Assembly: GCF_013408245.1 (NCBI RefSeq)
Contig: NZ_JACBYS010000001.1
Location: 372,001 to 436,000 of the forward strand
DNA length: 64,000 nt
DNA from: Duganella sp. 1224
GTDB taxonomy: Bacteria > Pseudomonadota > Gammaproteobacteria > Burkholderiales > Burkholderiaceae_D
Direction: 5' to 3'
The notes beneath the pieces were generated by a model that was not told the DNA's origin, ran no database searches, and saw only the letters and a list, made by a program, of their open reading frames with translations. The translations under genes were made by a program, and so were the position numbers. Below are positions 8,528 through 18,980 of the stretch, in pieces (within the stretch, counting starts at the first letter, position 1; every line of letters begins with the position of its first letter).

Positions 8528-10846
8528 ATGGTTGAAATCGAAATAGACGGCAAAAAAGTCGAAGTCCCTGCTGGTAGCATGGTGATGGACGCCGCCAACA
8601 AATTGGGAACCTACATTCCGCACTTCTGCTATCACAAGAAATTGTCGATCGCTGCGAACTGCCGCATGTGCCTCGTCGAAGTGGAAAAGGCGCCGAAGCC
8701 TTTGCCAGCGTGCGCTACCCCGGTCTCGGCCGGCATGGTGGTGCGTTCGCACTCCGACAAGGCCGTGCAGGCCCAGAAGTCGGTGATGGAATTCCTGCTG
8801 ATCAATCACCCGCTGGACTGCCCGATCTGCGATCAGGGCGGCGAATGCCAGCTGCAAGACTTGGCCGTGGGCTACGGCAAGGGCGAATCGCGCTACGAGG
8901 AAGACAAGCGCGTGGTCACGCCGAAAGATGCCGGCCCGCTGGTGTCGATGCAGGAAATGGCGCGCTGCATCCAGTGCACCCGCTGCGTGCGTTTCGGCCA
9001 GGAAGTGGCCGGCGTGATGGAGCTGGGCATGATCGGCCGCGGCGAACATTCCGAAATTACCGCCTTCGTCGGCCAGACCGTCAACTCGGAAATGTCCGGC
9101 AACATGATCGACCTGTGCCCGGTGGGCGCGCTGACGTCGAAGCCGTTCCGCTACAGCGCCCGCACCTGGGAACTGTCGCGCCGTAAATCGGTATCGCCGC
9201 ACGACGGCCTGGGCGCCAACCTGATCGTGCAGGTCAAGGGCGGCAAGGTCAAGCGCGTGCTGCCGCTGGAAAACGAAGCGGTCAACGAATGCTGGATTTC
9301 CGACAAGGACCGCTTCTCGTACGAAGGCCTGGACACCACCGACCGCCTGACCCAGCCGATGCTGAAGCAGGGCGGCGAGTGGAAGGAAGTCGACTGGCAG
9401 ACCGCGCTGGAATACGTCGCGCACGGCCTGAAGAACATCAAGCACGAGCATGGCGCCAACGCCATCGCCGCCGTGGCCACGCCGCACTCGACGCTGGAAG
9501 AACTGCACCTGCTGCAAAAAGTCGTGCGCGGCCTGGGCTCGGACAGCGTCGACACCCGTCTGCGCCAGAGCGATTTCTCGCTGGACGTGACCCCGTGGCT
9601 GGGCATGTCGATCACCGAATTCGGCGCGCTGAACCGCGCCTTCGTGATCGGCTCGTTCCTGCGCAAGGATCACCCGCTGCTGGCCACCCGTCTGCGCACG
9701 GCAGTGAAGGGCGGCGCCAAGCTGTCGATCCTGCACGCGACCGACGACGACCTGCTGATGAACGTCGCCAACAAGATCATCGCCGCGCCGTCGGACTGGC
9801 TGTCGGCGCTGTCGCAAGTGGTGGCCGCCGTGGCCAAGGCCAAGGAAGTGGCCGCGCCGGCCGGCTTCGACAGCGTACAGCCATCGGACGCCGCCACCGC
9901 CATCGCCGCCTCGCTGCTGTCGGGCGAGAACAAGGGCGTGTTCCTGGGTAACGCTGCCGCACAACATCCGCAAGCCGCCGCGCTGCACGCCGCCGCGCAG
10001 TGGATCGCCGAACAGACCGGCGCCAAGCTGGGCTACCTGACCGAGGCCGCCAACACCGTCGGCGCCTACGTCGCCAACGCCAACGCCGGCAAGGCGCCAG
10101 TCTTCACCGAAGCCAAATCGGCCTACGTGCTGCTGAACGCCGAGCCGGCACTGGACGCGCACAATCCGCAAGCCGCCGTCGCCGCGCTGCACAAGGCCGA
10201 GATGGTGGTGGTGCTGTCGCCGTTCAAGCACGGCCTGGACTATGCCGACGTGCTGCTGCCGGTGTCGCCATTCAGCGAAACCTCGGGCACCTTCGTCAAC
10301 GCCGAAGGCCGTGCGCAGAGCTTCAACGCCACCGTCAAGCCGCTGCTGGAAACCCGTCCGGCGTGGAAAGTGCTGCGCGTGCTGGGCAACATCCTGGGCC
10401 TGACCGGCTTCGACTACGAGACCTCGGAAGCGGTGCGTGACGAAGTGCTGGGCGCCGGCGTGACCGACGTTTCGGGCAAGCTGAACAATGTGTCCAAACT
10501 GCCGCTGGCGGCCGCCGCGCCAACCTTCTCCGGCACCGAGCGTATCGCCGACGTGCCGATCTACTTTGCCGACGCCATCGTGCGCCGCGCCGAATCGCTG
10601 CAGAAGATGGCCGACAGCGCCGCGCCGAAAGCGCACCTGTCGGGCGCGCTGGCGCAGCAACTGGGCGTGACCGACGGCGACAAGGTCAAGGTCACCCAGG
10701 GTTCGGGCAGCGCCATCCTGGTGGCCGCTGTCGACGCCAAACTGCCTGCCAACGCCGTGCGCGTGGCCGCTGCGCACGCATCGACCGCCGTACTGGGCAG
10801 CATGTTCGGTCCTATCACCGTAGAAAAAGCAGGAGAGGTGAAATAA
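8528..10846 (+). CDS. nuoG: NADH-quinone oxidoreductase subunit G
   Basis: This 772-residue 75-kDa subunit carries the electron relay of the peripheral arm. The N-terminal ferredoxin-like domain has the [2Fe-2S] N1b ligands ([20 protein letters not shown]). A His-Cys motif ([19 protein letters not shown]) follows, then [13 protein letters not shown]. The remaining ~550 residues form the molybdopterin-oxidoreductase-like domain, which binds no molybdenum in complex I. The C-terminal half is Ala-rich and less conserved. The stop overlaps the nuoH ATG by one base. Confidence 0.96.
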   Translation: MVEIEIDGKKVEVPAGSMVMDAANKLGTYIPHFCYHKKLSIAANCRMCLVEVEKAPKPLPACATPVSAGMVVRSHSDKAVQAQKSVMEFLLINHPLDCPICDQGGECQLQDLAVGYGKGESRYEEDKRVVTPKDAGPLVSMQEMARCIQCTRCVRFGQEVAGVMELGMIGRGEHSEITAFVGQTVNSEMSGNMIDLCPVGALTSKPFRYSARTWELSRRKSVSPHDGLGANLIVQVKGGKVKRVLPLENEAVNECWISDKDRFSYEGLDTTDRLTQPMLKQGGEWKEVDWQTALEYVAHGLKNIKHEHGANAIAAVATPHSTLEELHLLQKVVRGLGSDSVDTRLRQSDFSLDVTPWLGMSITEFGALNRAFVIGSFLRKDHPLLATRLRTAVKGGAKLSILHATDDDLLMNVANKIIAAPSDWLSALSQVVAAVAKAKEVAAPAGFDSVQPSDAATAIAASLLSGENKGVFLGNAAAQHPQAAALHAAAQWIAEQTGAKLGYLTEAANTVGAYVANANAGKAPVFTEAKSAYVLLNAEPALDAHNPQAAVAALHKAEMVVVLSPFKHGLDYADVLLPVSPFSETSGTFVNAEGRAQSFNATVKPLLETRPAWKVLRVLGNILGLTGFDYETSEAVRDEVLGAGVTDVSGKLNNVSKLPLAAAAPTFSGTERIADVPIYFADAIVRRAESLQKMADSAAPKAHLSGALAQQLGVTDGDKVKVTQGSGSAILVAAVDAKLPANAVRVAAAHASTAVLGSMFGPITVEKAGEVK

Positions 10847-11931
10847 TGGCTCTGCCTGAATTCGTCACTACCATCAACACCATGGGCGCCAACAGCCCGC
10901 TGGCGCCGGCCTGGCCGCTGATCTGGGCGCTGATCCGCATCATCGTCGTGCTGCTGCCACTGATGGGTCTGGTTGCCTACCTGACCCTGTGGGAGCGCAA
11001 GTTCATCGGCTGGATCCAGATCCGCGTCGGTCCCAACCGCGTCGGGCCGATGGGCCTGCTGCAGCCGATCGCCGACGCGCTGAAACTGCTGTTCAAGGAG
11101 ATCATCACCCCGGCCAAGGCCAACCCTGGCCTGTTCGTCATCGGCCCGATCATGACCATCATGCCGGCGCTGGCGTGCTGGGCGGTGGTGCCGTTCGGCC
11201 CGGAAGCGGTGCTGGCCAACGTCAACGCCGGCCTGCTGCTGCTGATGGCGATCACCTCGATGGAGGTGTACGGCATCATCATCGCCGGCTGGGCGTCGAA
11301 CTCGAAATACTCGTTCATGGGCGCGATGCGCGCCTCGGCACAGATGATTTCGTATGAAATCGCCATGGGCTTCGTGCTGGTGGTGGTGCTGATGGTGTCC
11401 GGTTCGCTGAACTTCATCGACATCGTGCACGGCCAGCAGCAGGGCATGATGGCCGACAAGGGCCTGAACTTCCTGTCGTGGAACTGGCTGCCGCTGCTGC
11501 CGCTGTTCGTGGTCTACCTGACCTCCGGCCTGGCCGAGTGCAACCGTCACCCGTTCGACGTGGTCGAAGGCGAATCGGAAATCGTGGCCGGCCACATGGT
11601 TGAATATTCGGGCATGGCCTACGCCATGTTCATGCTGGCCGAATACGCCAACATGATCCTGATCGCAGTCCTGGGTTCCATCATGTTCCTGGGCGGCTGG
11701 TCGGCGCCATTCGCCTTCCTGGAATTCTGGGGTGGCTTCGGCGGCTTCTTCTGGCTGTTCGTAAAAGCTTTCTTCCTGGTGTCGGTCTTCATCTGGGTGC
11801 GTGGTACCTTCCCGCGCTACCGTTATGACCAGATCATGCGCCTGGGCTGGAAAGTGTTCATCCCGCTGACGCTGGTGTACCTGGTGTTCGTCGCCGGCTG
11901 GATGCAGACCTCCTGGAATATCTGGAAGTAA
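10846..11931 (+). CDS. nuoH: NADH-quinone oxidoreductase subunit H
   Basis: This 361-residue membrane subunit has eight or nine helices and forms the quinone tunnel between the peripheral arm and the membrane domain. Conserved marks are [21 protein letters not shown] at the first cytoplasmic loop, [21 protein letters not shown] at about 226, and [17 protein letters not shown] near the C-terminus. It overlaps nuoG by one base and lies 12 nt before nuoI. Confidence 0.97.
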   Translation: MALPEFVTTINTMGANSPLAPAWPLIWALIRIIVVLLPLMGLVAYLTLWERKFIGWIQIRVGPNRVGPMGLLQPIADALKLLFKEIITPAKANPGLFVIGPIMTIMPALACWAVVPFGPEAVLANVNAGLLLLMAITSMEVYGIIIAGWASNSKYSFMGAMRASAQMISYEIAMGFVLVVVLMVSGSLNFIDIVHGQQQGMMADKGLNFLSWNWLPLLPLFVVYLTSGLAECNRHPFDVVEGESEIVAGHMVEYSGMAYAMFMLAEYANMILIAVLGSIMFLGGWSAPFAFLEFWGGFGGFFWLFVKAFFLVSVFIWVRGTFPRYRYDQIMRLGWKVFIPLTLVYLVFVAGWMQTSWNIWK

Positions 11932-11943
11932 GGAATAGAGACA

Positions 11944-12432
11944 ATGGAACGTTTAAAAGACTTTATCGGCAGCTTCATGCTGACCGAGCTGATCAAAGGG
12001 ATGGCGCTGACGGGCAAGTATATGTTCTCGCGCAAGATCACCGTGCAGTACCCGGAAGAGAAGACGCCCATGTCGCCGCGCTTCCGCGGCCTGCACGCGC
12101 TGCGCCGCTACCCGAACGGGGAAGAGCGCTGCATCGCCTGCAAACTGTGCGAGGCGGTGTGCCCGGCGATGGCGATCACCATCGAATCCGAGCAGCGCGC
12201 GGACGGCTCGCGCCGCACCACCCGCTACGACATCGACCTGACCAAGTGCATCTTCTGCGGCTTCTGCGAAGAGTCGTGCCCGGTTGACTCGATCGTGGAA
12301 ACGCATGTGCTGGAATACCACGGCGAGAAACGCGGCGATCTGTACTACACGAAAGAGATGCTGCTGGCCGTCGGCGACCGTTACGAAAACGACATCGCCG
12401 CGGCCCGCGCAGCGGACGCTCCGTATCGCTAA
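11944..12432 (+). CDS. nuoI: NADH-quinone oxidoreductase subunit I
   Basis: This 162-residue ferredoxin-type subunit holds clusters N6a and N6b, which link NuoG to NuoB. Two complete CxxCxxCxxxCP motifs are visible: Cys63/66/69/73 ([12 protein letters not shown]) and Cys102/105/108/112 ([12 protein letters not shown]). The amphipathic N-terminal helix lies along the membrane. An 87-nt gap with a strong hairpin separates it from nuoJ, the largest gap inside the operon. Confidence 0.97.
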   Translation: MERLKDFIGSFMLTELIKGMALTGKYMFSRKITVQYPEEKTPMSPRFRGLHALRRYPNGEERCIACKLCEAVCPAMAITIESEQRADGSRRTTRYDIDLTKCIFCGFCEESCPVDSIVETHVLEYHGEKRGDLYYTKEMLLAVGDRYENDIAAARAADAPYR

Positions 12433-12445
12433 CCGGTGCTGTCCC

Positions 12446-12465
12446 GGCCCCGCCAAGGCGGGGCC
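12446..12465. repeat. GC-rich stem-loop between nuoI and nuoJ
   Basis: GGCCCCGCC (12446-12454) and its exact complement GGCGGGGCC (12457-12465) flank two A residues. It lies 13 nt after the nuoI stop and 54 nt before the nuoJ start, with no following T-run. In RNA it would be a stable hairpin that could stall 3' exonucleases or mark a processing site. That role is inference. Confidence 0.7.
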
Positions 12466-12519
12466 ACGGGCAGCCAACCGGCAGGTGGATCAATCAACTG
12501 TACGTCTCTTGGGTTAGTT

Positions 12520-13149
12520 ATGGAATTTAAAACTGCTTTGTTCTACGTCTTCGCGGCCATTATGGTGCTGGCCGCGACGCGCGTTATCACGGCCCGCAAT
12601 CCGGTGCACGCGGCACTGTTCCTGGTGCTGGCGTTCTTCAACGCCGCCGGCATCTGGCTGCTGCTGGAAGCCGAGTTCCTGGCCATTGTGCTGGTGCTGG
12701 TCTATGTCGGCGCCGTGATGGTGCTGTTCCTGTTCGTGGTGATGATGCTGGACATCGACACCGAAAAGCTGCGCGCCAATTTCTGGGGCTACCTGCCGGT
12801 AGCCTCGTTGGTCGGCGTCATCATCGTGCTGGAAATGGCCGCCGTGCTGTGGCGCTCGTTCCTGTCGTTCGACCCGCGTCCGGCGCCTGTCGCCAGCCTG
12901 GGCGGCACCAAGGAACTGGGCATCCAGATCTACACCAAATACATCTATGGCTTTGAAATCGCCGCCGTGGTCCTGCTGGTGGCGATCATCGCCGCCGTCG
13001 CCCTGACCCTGCGCAAGCGCAAAGACACCAAACACTTCGACCCAGCCGACGCCGTCCGCGTCAAGCGCAATGACCGCCTGAAGATCGTCAAGATCGCGCC
13101 GGTCACCAGCCGCGGCCAGGCCGAAACCGAAGTTAAGGAGGCACCATGA
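12520..13149 (+). CDS. nuoJ: NADH-quinone oxidoreductase subunit J
   Basis: This 209-residue membrane subunit has five helices: [19 protein letters not shown] near the N-terminus, then [34 protein letters not shown] with the conserved glycines of helix 3, about 93-110, and about 147-168. The charged C-terminus ([20 protein letters not shown]) is cytoplasmic. ATG 12520 was chosen because the in-frame extension to 12436 would run through the GC-rich hairpin and add non-homologous residues. It overlaps nuoK by four bases. Confidence 0.95.
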   Translation: MEFKTALFYVFAAIMVLAATRVITARNPVHAALFLVLAFFNAAGIWLLLEAEFLAIVLVLVYVGAVMVLFLFVVMMLDIDTEKLRANFWGYLPVASLVGVIIVLEMAAVLWRSFLSFDPRPAPVASLGGTKELGIQIYTKYIYGFEIAAVVLLVAIIAAVALTLRKRKDTKHFDPADAVRVKRNDRLKIVKIAPVTSRGQAETEVKEAP

Positions 13150-13454
13150 CTTTATCCCTGGCTCACTACCTGGTCCTGGGCGCGATCCTGTTCGCGATCT
13201 CGATCGTTGGTATTTTCCTGAACCGCAAGAACATCATCATCATCCTGATGGCCATCGAACTGATGCTGCTGGCAGTGAATATGAACTTCATCGCGTTCTC
13301 GCATTACCTCGGTGATGCGGCAGGTCAGATCTTCGTCTTCTTCATCCTGACCGTGGCGGCCGCCGAATCGGCAATCGGCCTCGCGATCCTGGTGGTGCTG
13401 TTCCGTAATCTGGACACCATCAACGTGGAAGACCTGGACAGCCTGAAGGGCTAA
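13146..13454 (+). CDS. nuoK: NADH-quinone oxidoreductase subunit K
   Basis: This 102-residue MrpC-like membrane subunit has three helices. The essential glutamates are in the expected helices: in [12 protein letters not shown] (about residue 37) and in [17 protein letters not shown] (about 72). They belong to the central proton path. The ATG is embedded in the end of nuoJ (four-base overlap, with GGAGG just upstream). A 36-nt gap precedes nuoL. Confidence 0.96.
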   Translation: MTLSLAHYLVLGAILFAISIVGIFLNRKNIIIILMAIELMLLAVNMNFIAFSHYLGDAAGQIFVFFILTVAAAESAIGLAILVVLFRNLDTINVEDLDSLKG

Positions 13455-13490
13455 TTTAAACCTCTCGAAAAATAACGATTAAGGTTCATC

Positions 13491-15587
13491 ATGGCGGTTA
13501 CTCTTAACCCTAATCTCCTGCTAGTCGTACCCCTGGCGCCCCTGGCGGGCGCCGCGGTGGCGGGCTTGTTGGGAACGAAATTCTTCGGCAACGTGGTCGG
13601 TCGCAAGACCGCGACCGCGGCGACCATCCTGGGCGTGCTGGTGGCATTCATCATTTCGGCGATGACGCTGAATGATGTGATCAACGGCGCGACCTTCAAC
13701 GGCACCATCTACAACTGGATGACGGTGGCCGGCATGAAGATGGAAGTCGGCTTCCAGATCGATTCGCTGTCGGCGATGATGATGTGCGTGGTGACCTTCG
13801 TGTCGCTGATGGTGCACATCTACACCATCGGCTACATGGCGGAAGACGAGGGCTACAACCGCTTCTTCTCGTACATCTCGCTGTTCACCTTCTCGATGCT
13901 GATGCTGGTGATGTCCAACAACTTCCTGCAGCTGTTCTTCGGCTGGGAAGCGGTGGGCCTGGTGTCGTATCTGCTGATCGGCTTCTGGTACACCCGGCCG
14001 ACCGCCATTTTCGCCAACATGAAGGCCTTCCTGGTCAACCGTGTGGGTGACTTCGGCTTCATCCTGGGCATCGGCCTGCTGCTGGCTTACGCCGGCTCGA
14101 TGAACTACCAGGAAGTGTTCGCCAAGCGCGAAGCGCTGGCCCTGCTGACCCTGCCGGGCACCGACTGGATGCTGCTGACCGTGGCCTGTATCTGCCTGTT
14201 CATCGGCGCCATGGGTAAATCGGCGCAGTTCCCGCTGCACGTGTGGCTGCCGGACTCGATGGAAGGCCCGACCCCGATTTCCGCGCTGATCCACGCGGCC
14301 ACCATGGTTACCGCCGGCATCTTCATGGTGTCGCGCATGTCGCCGCTGTTCGAGCTGTCGGACACCGCGCTGAGCTTCATCCTGGTCATCGGTTCGATCA
14401 CCGCGCTGTTCATGGGCTTCCTGGGCATCATCCAGAACGACATCAAGCGCGTTGTCGCTTACTCGACGCTGTCGCAGCTGGGCTACATGACCGTGGCGCT
14501 GGGCTCGTCGGCCTACTCGGTGGCGGTGTTCCACCTGATGACCCACGCATTCTTCAAGGCGCTGCTGTTCCTGGGCGCCGGCTCGGTCATCATCGGCATG
14601 CACCACGACCAGGACATCCGCAACATGGGCGGCCTGCGCAAGTACATGCCGATCACCTGGATCACCTCGCTGCTGGGTTCGCTGGCCCTGATCGGCACGC
14701 CGTTCTTCTCGGGCTTCTACTCGAAGGACTCGATCATCGAAGCGGTGCACGAGACCCATATCTGGGGCGCCGGTTTCGCCAACTTCGCCGTGCTGGCGGG
14801 TGTGTTCGTGACCGCGTTCTACTCGTTCCGCATGTACTTCCTGGTGTTCCACGGTAAAGAGCGTTTCGGCCAGGCGCACGCCCACGGCCACGACGACCAC
14901 CACGCCCATGACGCCAAGGCGCACGACGCCCACGGCCATGACAGCGACGCCCACCACGAGGAAGAGGAAGACGATCACGGCCACCACGGCCTGGCCCCGG
15001 GCCAGAAGCCGCACGAGTCGCCGTTCGTGGTCTGGTTCCCGCTGGTTGCGCTGGCCATCCCATCGGTCATCATCGGCGCGCTGGCCATCGGCCCGATGCT
15101 GTTCGGCGACTTCTTCAAGGGTGTGATCTTCATCGGCGAAAACCACAAGGCGATGGAACTGCTGGCAGAGGAATACCACGGCCCGGTGGCCATGGCGATC
15201 CACTCGCTGACCTCGCTGCCGCTGTGGCTGGCGATTGCCGGCGTGGCGTTCTCGTACTACTGCTACATGATCAACCCGCGCGTGCCGGCCTGGTTCTACG
15301 AAAAGTTCAAGGCCCTGCATACGCTGCTGGACAACAAGTACTACATGGACAAGTTCAACGAAGTCGTGTTCGCCGGCGGTGCGCGCCTGCTGGGCAATGG
15401 CTTGTGGAACGTGGGCGACAAGACCCTGATCGACGGCCTGGTGGTGAATGGCAGCGCCAAAGTCGTCGGCTGGTTCTCGGCGCTGACCCGCCTGGCGCAG
15501 ACTGGTTACATCTACCACTACGCGTTTGTGATGATCCTGGGCATCCTGGGGTTCCTGGTCTACTTCCTGCCGTTTTGGCACGCTTAA
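13491..15587 (+). CDS. nuoL: NADH-quinone oxidoreductase subunit L with histidine-rich insert
   Basis: This 698-residue antiporter-like proton-pumping subunit sits at the far end of the membrane arm. The Mrp-type core is present, with FFGWEAVGLVSYLLIGFW at about 146 (conserved Glu) and PLHVWLPDSMEGPTPISALIHAATMV at about 246. The lateral amphipathic helix and last membrane helix are C-terminal. Odd: residues 462-511 form an acidic, histidine-rich loop with about 15 His (HAHGHDDHHAHDAKAHDAHG and on), between membrane segments and followed by PFVVWFPLVALAIPSVIIG. It may bind metal, or simply be a flexible linker. Confidence 0.95.
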   Translation: MAVTLNPNLLLVVPLAPLAGAAVAGLLGTKFFGNVVGRKTATAATILGVLVAFIISAMTLNDVINGATFNGTIYNWMTVAGMKMEVGFQIDSLSAMMMCVVTFVSLMVHIYTIGYMAEDEGYNRFFSYISLFTFSMLMLVMSNNFLQLFFGWEAVGLVSYLLIGFWYTRPTAIFANMKAFLVNRVGDFGFILGIGLLLAYAGSMNYQEVFAKREALALLTLPGTDWMLLTVACICLFIGAMGKSAQFPLHVWLPDSMEGPTPISALIHAATMVTAGIFMVSRMSPLFELSDTALSFILVIGSITALFMGFLGIIQNDIKRVVAYSTLSQLGYMTVALGSSAYSVAVFHLMTHAFFKALLFLGAGSVIIGMHHDQDIRNMGGLRKYMPITWITSLLGSLALIGTPFFSGFYSKDSIIEAVHETHIWGAGFANFAVLAGVFVTAFYSFRMYFLVFHGKERFGQAHAHGHDDHHAHDAKAHDAHGHDSDAHHEEEEDDHGHHGLAPGQKPHESPFVVWFPLVALAIPSVIIGALAIGPMLFGDFFKGVIFIGENHKAMELLAEEYHGPVAMAIHSLTSLPLWLAIAGVAFSYYCYMINPRVPAWFYEKFKALHTLLDNKYYMDKFNEVVFAGGARLLGNGLWNVGDKTLIDGLVVNGSAKVVGWFSALTRLAQTGYIYHYAFVMILGILGFLVYFLPFWHA

Positions 15588-15618
15588 TTAGCTGATACGC
15601 AAAGAGATAACGATAACC

Positions 15619-17115
15619 ATGATGTCAACAATATCTTCATTACCTCCGTACCTGAGCCTCTCGATCTGGCTCCCGATTATTTTCGGCCTGATCGTGCTGG
15701 CGGTAGGCCGTGACAGCAACGCCGGCTTCACCCGCGTGCTGTCGCTGGTCGGCGCACTGGTCAGCTTCGGCGCCACCGTGCCGCTGATCACCCACTTCGA
15801 CAACGCCGCCCACGGCATGCAGTTCGTCGAGAAATCGGCGTGGATCGAACGCTTCAACATCTTCTACGCGCTGGGCATCGACGGCCTGTCGCTGTGGTTC
15901 GTGCCGCTGACCGCCTTCATCACCATCATCGTGGTGATCTCGGCGTGGCAGGTGATCCAGAAACGCGTGGCCCAGTACATGGGCGCGTTCCTGATCCTGT
16001 CCGGCCTGATGGTCGGCGTGTTCGCCGCCACCGACGGCCTGCTGTTCTACTTCTTCTTTGAAGCGACGCTGATCCCGATGTACATCATCATCGGTATCTG
16101 GGGCGGCGAGAACCGCGTGTACGCCTCGTTCAAGTTCTTCCTGTACACCTTCTTCGGCTCGCTGCTGACGCTGGTTGCCATCATCTACCTGTACAAGGTC
16201 ACCGGTAGCTGGGACATCCTGTACTGGCACAAGGCGCCGCTGACGATGACCGAGCAGATCGCCATCTTCTTCGCCTTCTTCATGGCGTTTGCCGTGAAAG
16301 TGCCGATGTTCCCGGTCCACACCTGGCTGCCGGACGTGCACGTGGAAGCGCCGACCGGCGGTTCCGCCGTGCTGGCCGCGATCATGCTGAAGCTGGGCGC
16401 CTACGGTTTCATCCGTTTCTCGCTGCCGATCGCGCCGGACGCCTCGCACTACCTGTCGGGCTTCGTCATCACGCTGTCGCTGATCGCCGTGGTCTACATC
16501 GGCCTGGTGGCGCTGGTACAGAAAGACATGAAAAAGCTGGTCGCCTACTCGTCGATCGCGCACATGGGCTTTGTCACGCTGGGCTTCTTCGTGTTCAACA
16601 ACATGGCAGTGCAGGGCGCCATCATGCAGATGATCTCGCACGGCTTCGTGTCGGGCGCGATGTTCCTGTGCATCGGCGTGCTGTACGACCAGGCGCACTC
16701 GCGCCAGATCGCCGACTACGGTGGTGTGGTCAACAAGATGCCGCGTTTCGCCGCCTTCTTCATCCTGTTCTCGATGGCCAACTGCGGCCTGCCAGCGACC
16801 TCCGGTTTCGTCGGCGAGTTCATGGTGATCCTGGGCGCCACCCAGTACAACTTCTGGATCGGCCTGCTGGCAGCAACGGCGCTGATCTTGGGTGCAGCGT
16901 ACTCGCTGTGGATGGCCAAGCGCGTCATCTTCGGCAAAGTGACCAACCACCACGTGGCCGAACTGGTCGACCTGAATGGCCGCGAGTTCTTCATGCTGGG
17001 CATTCTGGCGGTTGCCACGCTGTACATGGGCCTGTACCCGGCACCATTCACCGACACGATGCAAACCTCGGTCGCTGACCTGCTGGCACACGTAGCACAC
17101 AGCAAGCTGCCTTAA
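15619..17115 (+). CDS. nuoM: NADH-quinone oxidoreductase subunit M
   Basis: This 498-residue second antiporter-like pump subunit has about 14 membrane helices. Conserved are FFFEATLIPMYIIIGIWGG (key Glu, about residue 150), KVPMFPVHTWLPDVHVEAPT (Lys and His of the channel, about 230-250) and AYSSIAHMGFVTLG. ATG 15619 is followed directly by a second ATG at 15622; either could serve. It lies 31 nt after nuoL and 20 nt before nuoN. Confidence 0.96.
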   Translation: MMSTISSLPPYLSLSIWLPIIFGLIVLAVGRDSNAGFTRVLSLVGALVSFGATVPLITHFDNAAHGMQFVEKSAWIERFNIFYALGIDGLSLWFVPLTAFITIIVVISAWQVIQKRVAQYMGAFLILSGLMVGVFAATDGLLFYFFFEATLIPMYIIIGIWGGENRVYASFKFFLYTFFGSLLTLVAIIYLYKVTGSWDILYWHKAPLTMTEQIAIFFAFFMAFAVKVPMFPVHTWLPDVHVEAPTGGSAVLAAIMLKLGAYGFIRFSLPIAPDASHYLSGFVITLSLIAVVYIGLVALVQKDMKKLVAYSSIAHMGFVTLGFFVFNNMAVQGAIMQMISHGFVSGAMFLCIGVLYDQAHSRQIADYGGVVNKMPRFAAFFILFSMANCGLPATSGFVGEFMVILGATQYNFWIGLLAATALILGAAYSLWMAKRVIFGKVTNHHVAELVDLNGREFFMLGILAVATLYMGLYPAPFTDTMQTSVADLLAHVAHSKLP

Positions 17116-17135
17116 GAGATAACGGAAACGCATAA

Positions 17136-18641
17136 ATGACTACACCTATTCCACAAGAGGCCGTGAACCTGGTCCCGGCCTACGCCGAGATCGCGCTGGT
17201 GATCGGCGCTTCGGCCATCCTGCTGATCGACATGTTCCTGTCCAAGGCGCAGCGTTCGTTCACCTACGTGCTGTCGCTGCTGATGCTGGTGGTGCTGGCC
17301 GGTATCAGCTACCACGACTACGCCGCCGGCACCACGGCCTATACCTTCCACGGGATGTTCGTGTCCGACCCGATGGCCAACCTGCTCAAGCTGTTCACCT
17401 ACCTGACCGTGGGCATGACGCTGGTGTATTCGCGCCAGTACGCGGGCGACCGCGACATGCTGAGCGGTAACCTGGGCGGCGAGTTCTACGTGCTGGCGCT
17501 GTTTGCCATGCTGGGCCAGATGGTGATGATCTCGGGCTCCAGCCTGCTGTCGATCTACCTGGGCGTGGAACTGATGTCGCTGTCGCTGTACGCGCTGGTG
17601 GCCATGCGCCGCGACAATGTGCGCGCGACCGAAGCGGCAATGAAGTACTTCGTGCTGGGCGCGCTGGCGTCGGGCTTCCTGCTGTACGGCATGTCGATGC
17701 TGTACGGCGCCACCGGCACGCTGGACATCGCCCAGATCTCGGCGGCGGCGGCCAGCGGCACCATCAACAAGACCATCCTGGTGTTCGGCCTGGTATTCCT
17801 GGTGGCCGGCCTGGCGTTCAAACTGGGCGCCGTGCCATTCCACATGTGGGTGCCGGACGTCTACGACGGTGCGCCTACCGCTGTCACGCTGCTGCTGGGC
17901 GGCGCGCCGAAGATCGCCACCTTCGCCATCTGCATCCGCCTGCTGGTGGAAGGCCTGATGCCGATGGCCTTTGACTGGCAGCAGATGCTGATGGTGCTGG
18001 CCGTGCTGTCGCTGGTGATCGGCAACCTGACCGCCATCGCCCAGACCAACATCAAGCGTATGCTGGCGTACTCGACCATCGCACAGATCGGCTTCGTGCT
18101 GCTGGGCCTGCTGTCGGGCGTGGCCGGCACCACCGATGTGAGCGGCCGCGACGCCGCCTACAGCGCCGGCATGTACTACGTCATCACCTACGTGCTGACC
18201 ACGGTCGGCACCTTCGGCACGCTGATGCTGGCCTCGCGCGCCGGTTTCGACGCCGACAACATCGCCGACTTCAAGGGCCTGAGCAAGCGCAATGGCTGGT
18301 TCGCGCTGGTCATGACCATCCTACTGTTCTCGCTGGCCGGCGTGCCGCCAATGATGGGCTTCGCCGCCAAGTTCGCCGTGCTGAACTCGGTGCTGGCCAC
18401 CGGCCAGCTGTGGCTGACCATCTTCGCGGTGATGTTCTCGCTGATCGGCGCGTTCTACTACCTGCGCGTCATCAAGACCATGTGGTTTGACGAGCCGGTG
18501 GACACCGCGCCGATTGCCGCACCGGCCGACATGAAGCTGGTGCTGAGCATCAACGGTCTGGCCATCGTGGCGTTGGGCCTGATGCCGGAAGGCCTGCTGA
18601 AAGCCTGCCTGGCCGCCATCAAAGTGACGCTGGCCACCTGA
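17136..18641 (+). CDS. nuoN: NADH-quinone oxidoreductase subunit N
   Basis: This 501-residue third antiporter-like subunit is the one nearest the peripheral arm. Conserved motifs are LGVELMSLSLYALVAM (Glu of helix 5), FKLGAVPFHMWVPDVYDGAP (Lys and His path, about 230) and MLAYSTIAQIGFVLLG. It closes the 14-subunit set, with the stop overlapping the next start by one base. Confidence 0.96.
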   Translation: MTTPIPQEAVNLVPAYAEIALVIGASAILLIDMFLSKAQRSFTYVLSLLMLVVLAGISYHDYAAGTTAYTFHGMFVSDPMANLLKLFTYLTVGMTLVYSRQYAGDRDMLSGNLGGEFYVLALFAMLGQMVMISGSSLLSIYLGVELMSLSLYALVAMRRDNVRATEAAMKYFVLGALASGFLLYGMSMLYGATGTLDIAQISAAAASGTINKTILVFGLVFLVAGLAFKLGAVPFHMWVPDVYDGAPTAVTLLLGGAPKIATFAICIRLLVEGLMPMAFDWQQMLMVLAVLSLVIGNLTAIAQTNIKRMLAYSTIAQIGFVLLGLLSGVAGTTDVSGRDAAYSAGMYYVITYVLTTVGTFGTLMLASRAGFDADNIADFKGLSKRNGWFALVMTILLFSLAGVPPMMGFAAKFAVLNSVLATGQLWLTIFAVMFSLIGAFYYLRVIKTMWFDEPVDTAPIAAPADMKLVLSINGLAIVALGLMPEGLLKACLAAIKVTLAT

Positions 18642-18946
18642 TGGATACCTCCATCGCGGCCTGGCTGGTGATCGCGGTCGCTTTGGCGGCCGCCAACCTG
18701 CCATTCTTCAACGACCGCCTGTTCGCCGTCATCGGCGCCAAATGGCAGCGCAAGCCGCTGGCCATCCGGCTGCTGGAAATGACGGCGCTCTACCTGGTCG
18801 TTGGGGCGCTGGGTTTCGCCCTCGAAGCCAACATCGGCACCCGTTTCCCGCAGACCTGGGAGTTCTACGCGATCTCCGCCTGCCTGTTTGTCGTTCTCGG
18901 TTTTCCGGGATTCATCGTCCGCTACCTGCGCAAGCCTCACGGCTGA
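18641..18946 (+). CDS. DUF2818 family membrane protein
   Basis: This 101-residue protein has three predicted membrane segments (about 5-20, 43-63, 75-95) and the conserved-looking stretch ANLPFFNDRLF. DUF2818 genes sit after nuoN in many betaproteobacteria, and here TGATG overlap with nuoN makes co-translation likely. The function is unknown; a role in complex I assembly or stability is suggested only by location. Confidence 0.85.
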   Translation: MDTSIAAWLVIAVALAAANLPFFNDRLFAVIGAKWQRKPLAIRLLEMTALYLVVGALGFALEANIGTRFPQTWEFYAISACLFVVLGFPGFIVRYLRKPHG

Positions 18947-18948
18947 TA

Positions 18949-18972
18949 CACTATCGTTCTCATACGATAGTG
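18949..18972. repeat. perfect 9-bp inverted repeat before the NUDIX gene
   Basis: CACTATCGT (18949-18957) and ACGATAGTG (18964-18972) flank a 6-nt loop, 2 nt after the DUF2818 stop and directly before the ribosome site of the NUDIX gene. There is no T-run. It could be an operator or an RNA hairpin limiting translation of the next gene; neither is shown. Confidence 0.65.
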
Positions 18973-18980
18973 GAGCAGGG

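Noticed and set aside
8435..10777. 780-codon open frame antisense to nuoG
   Set aside because: It mirrors the codon structure of nuoG in GC-rich DNA, its product is His/Arg/Gln-rich with no recognisable domain, and nuoG is certain.
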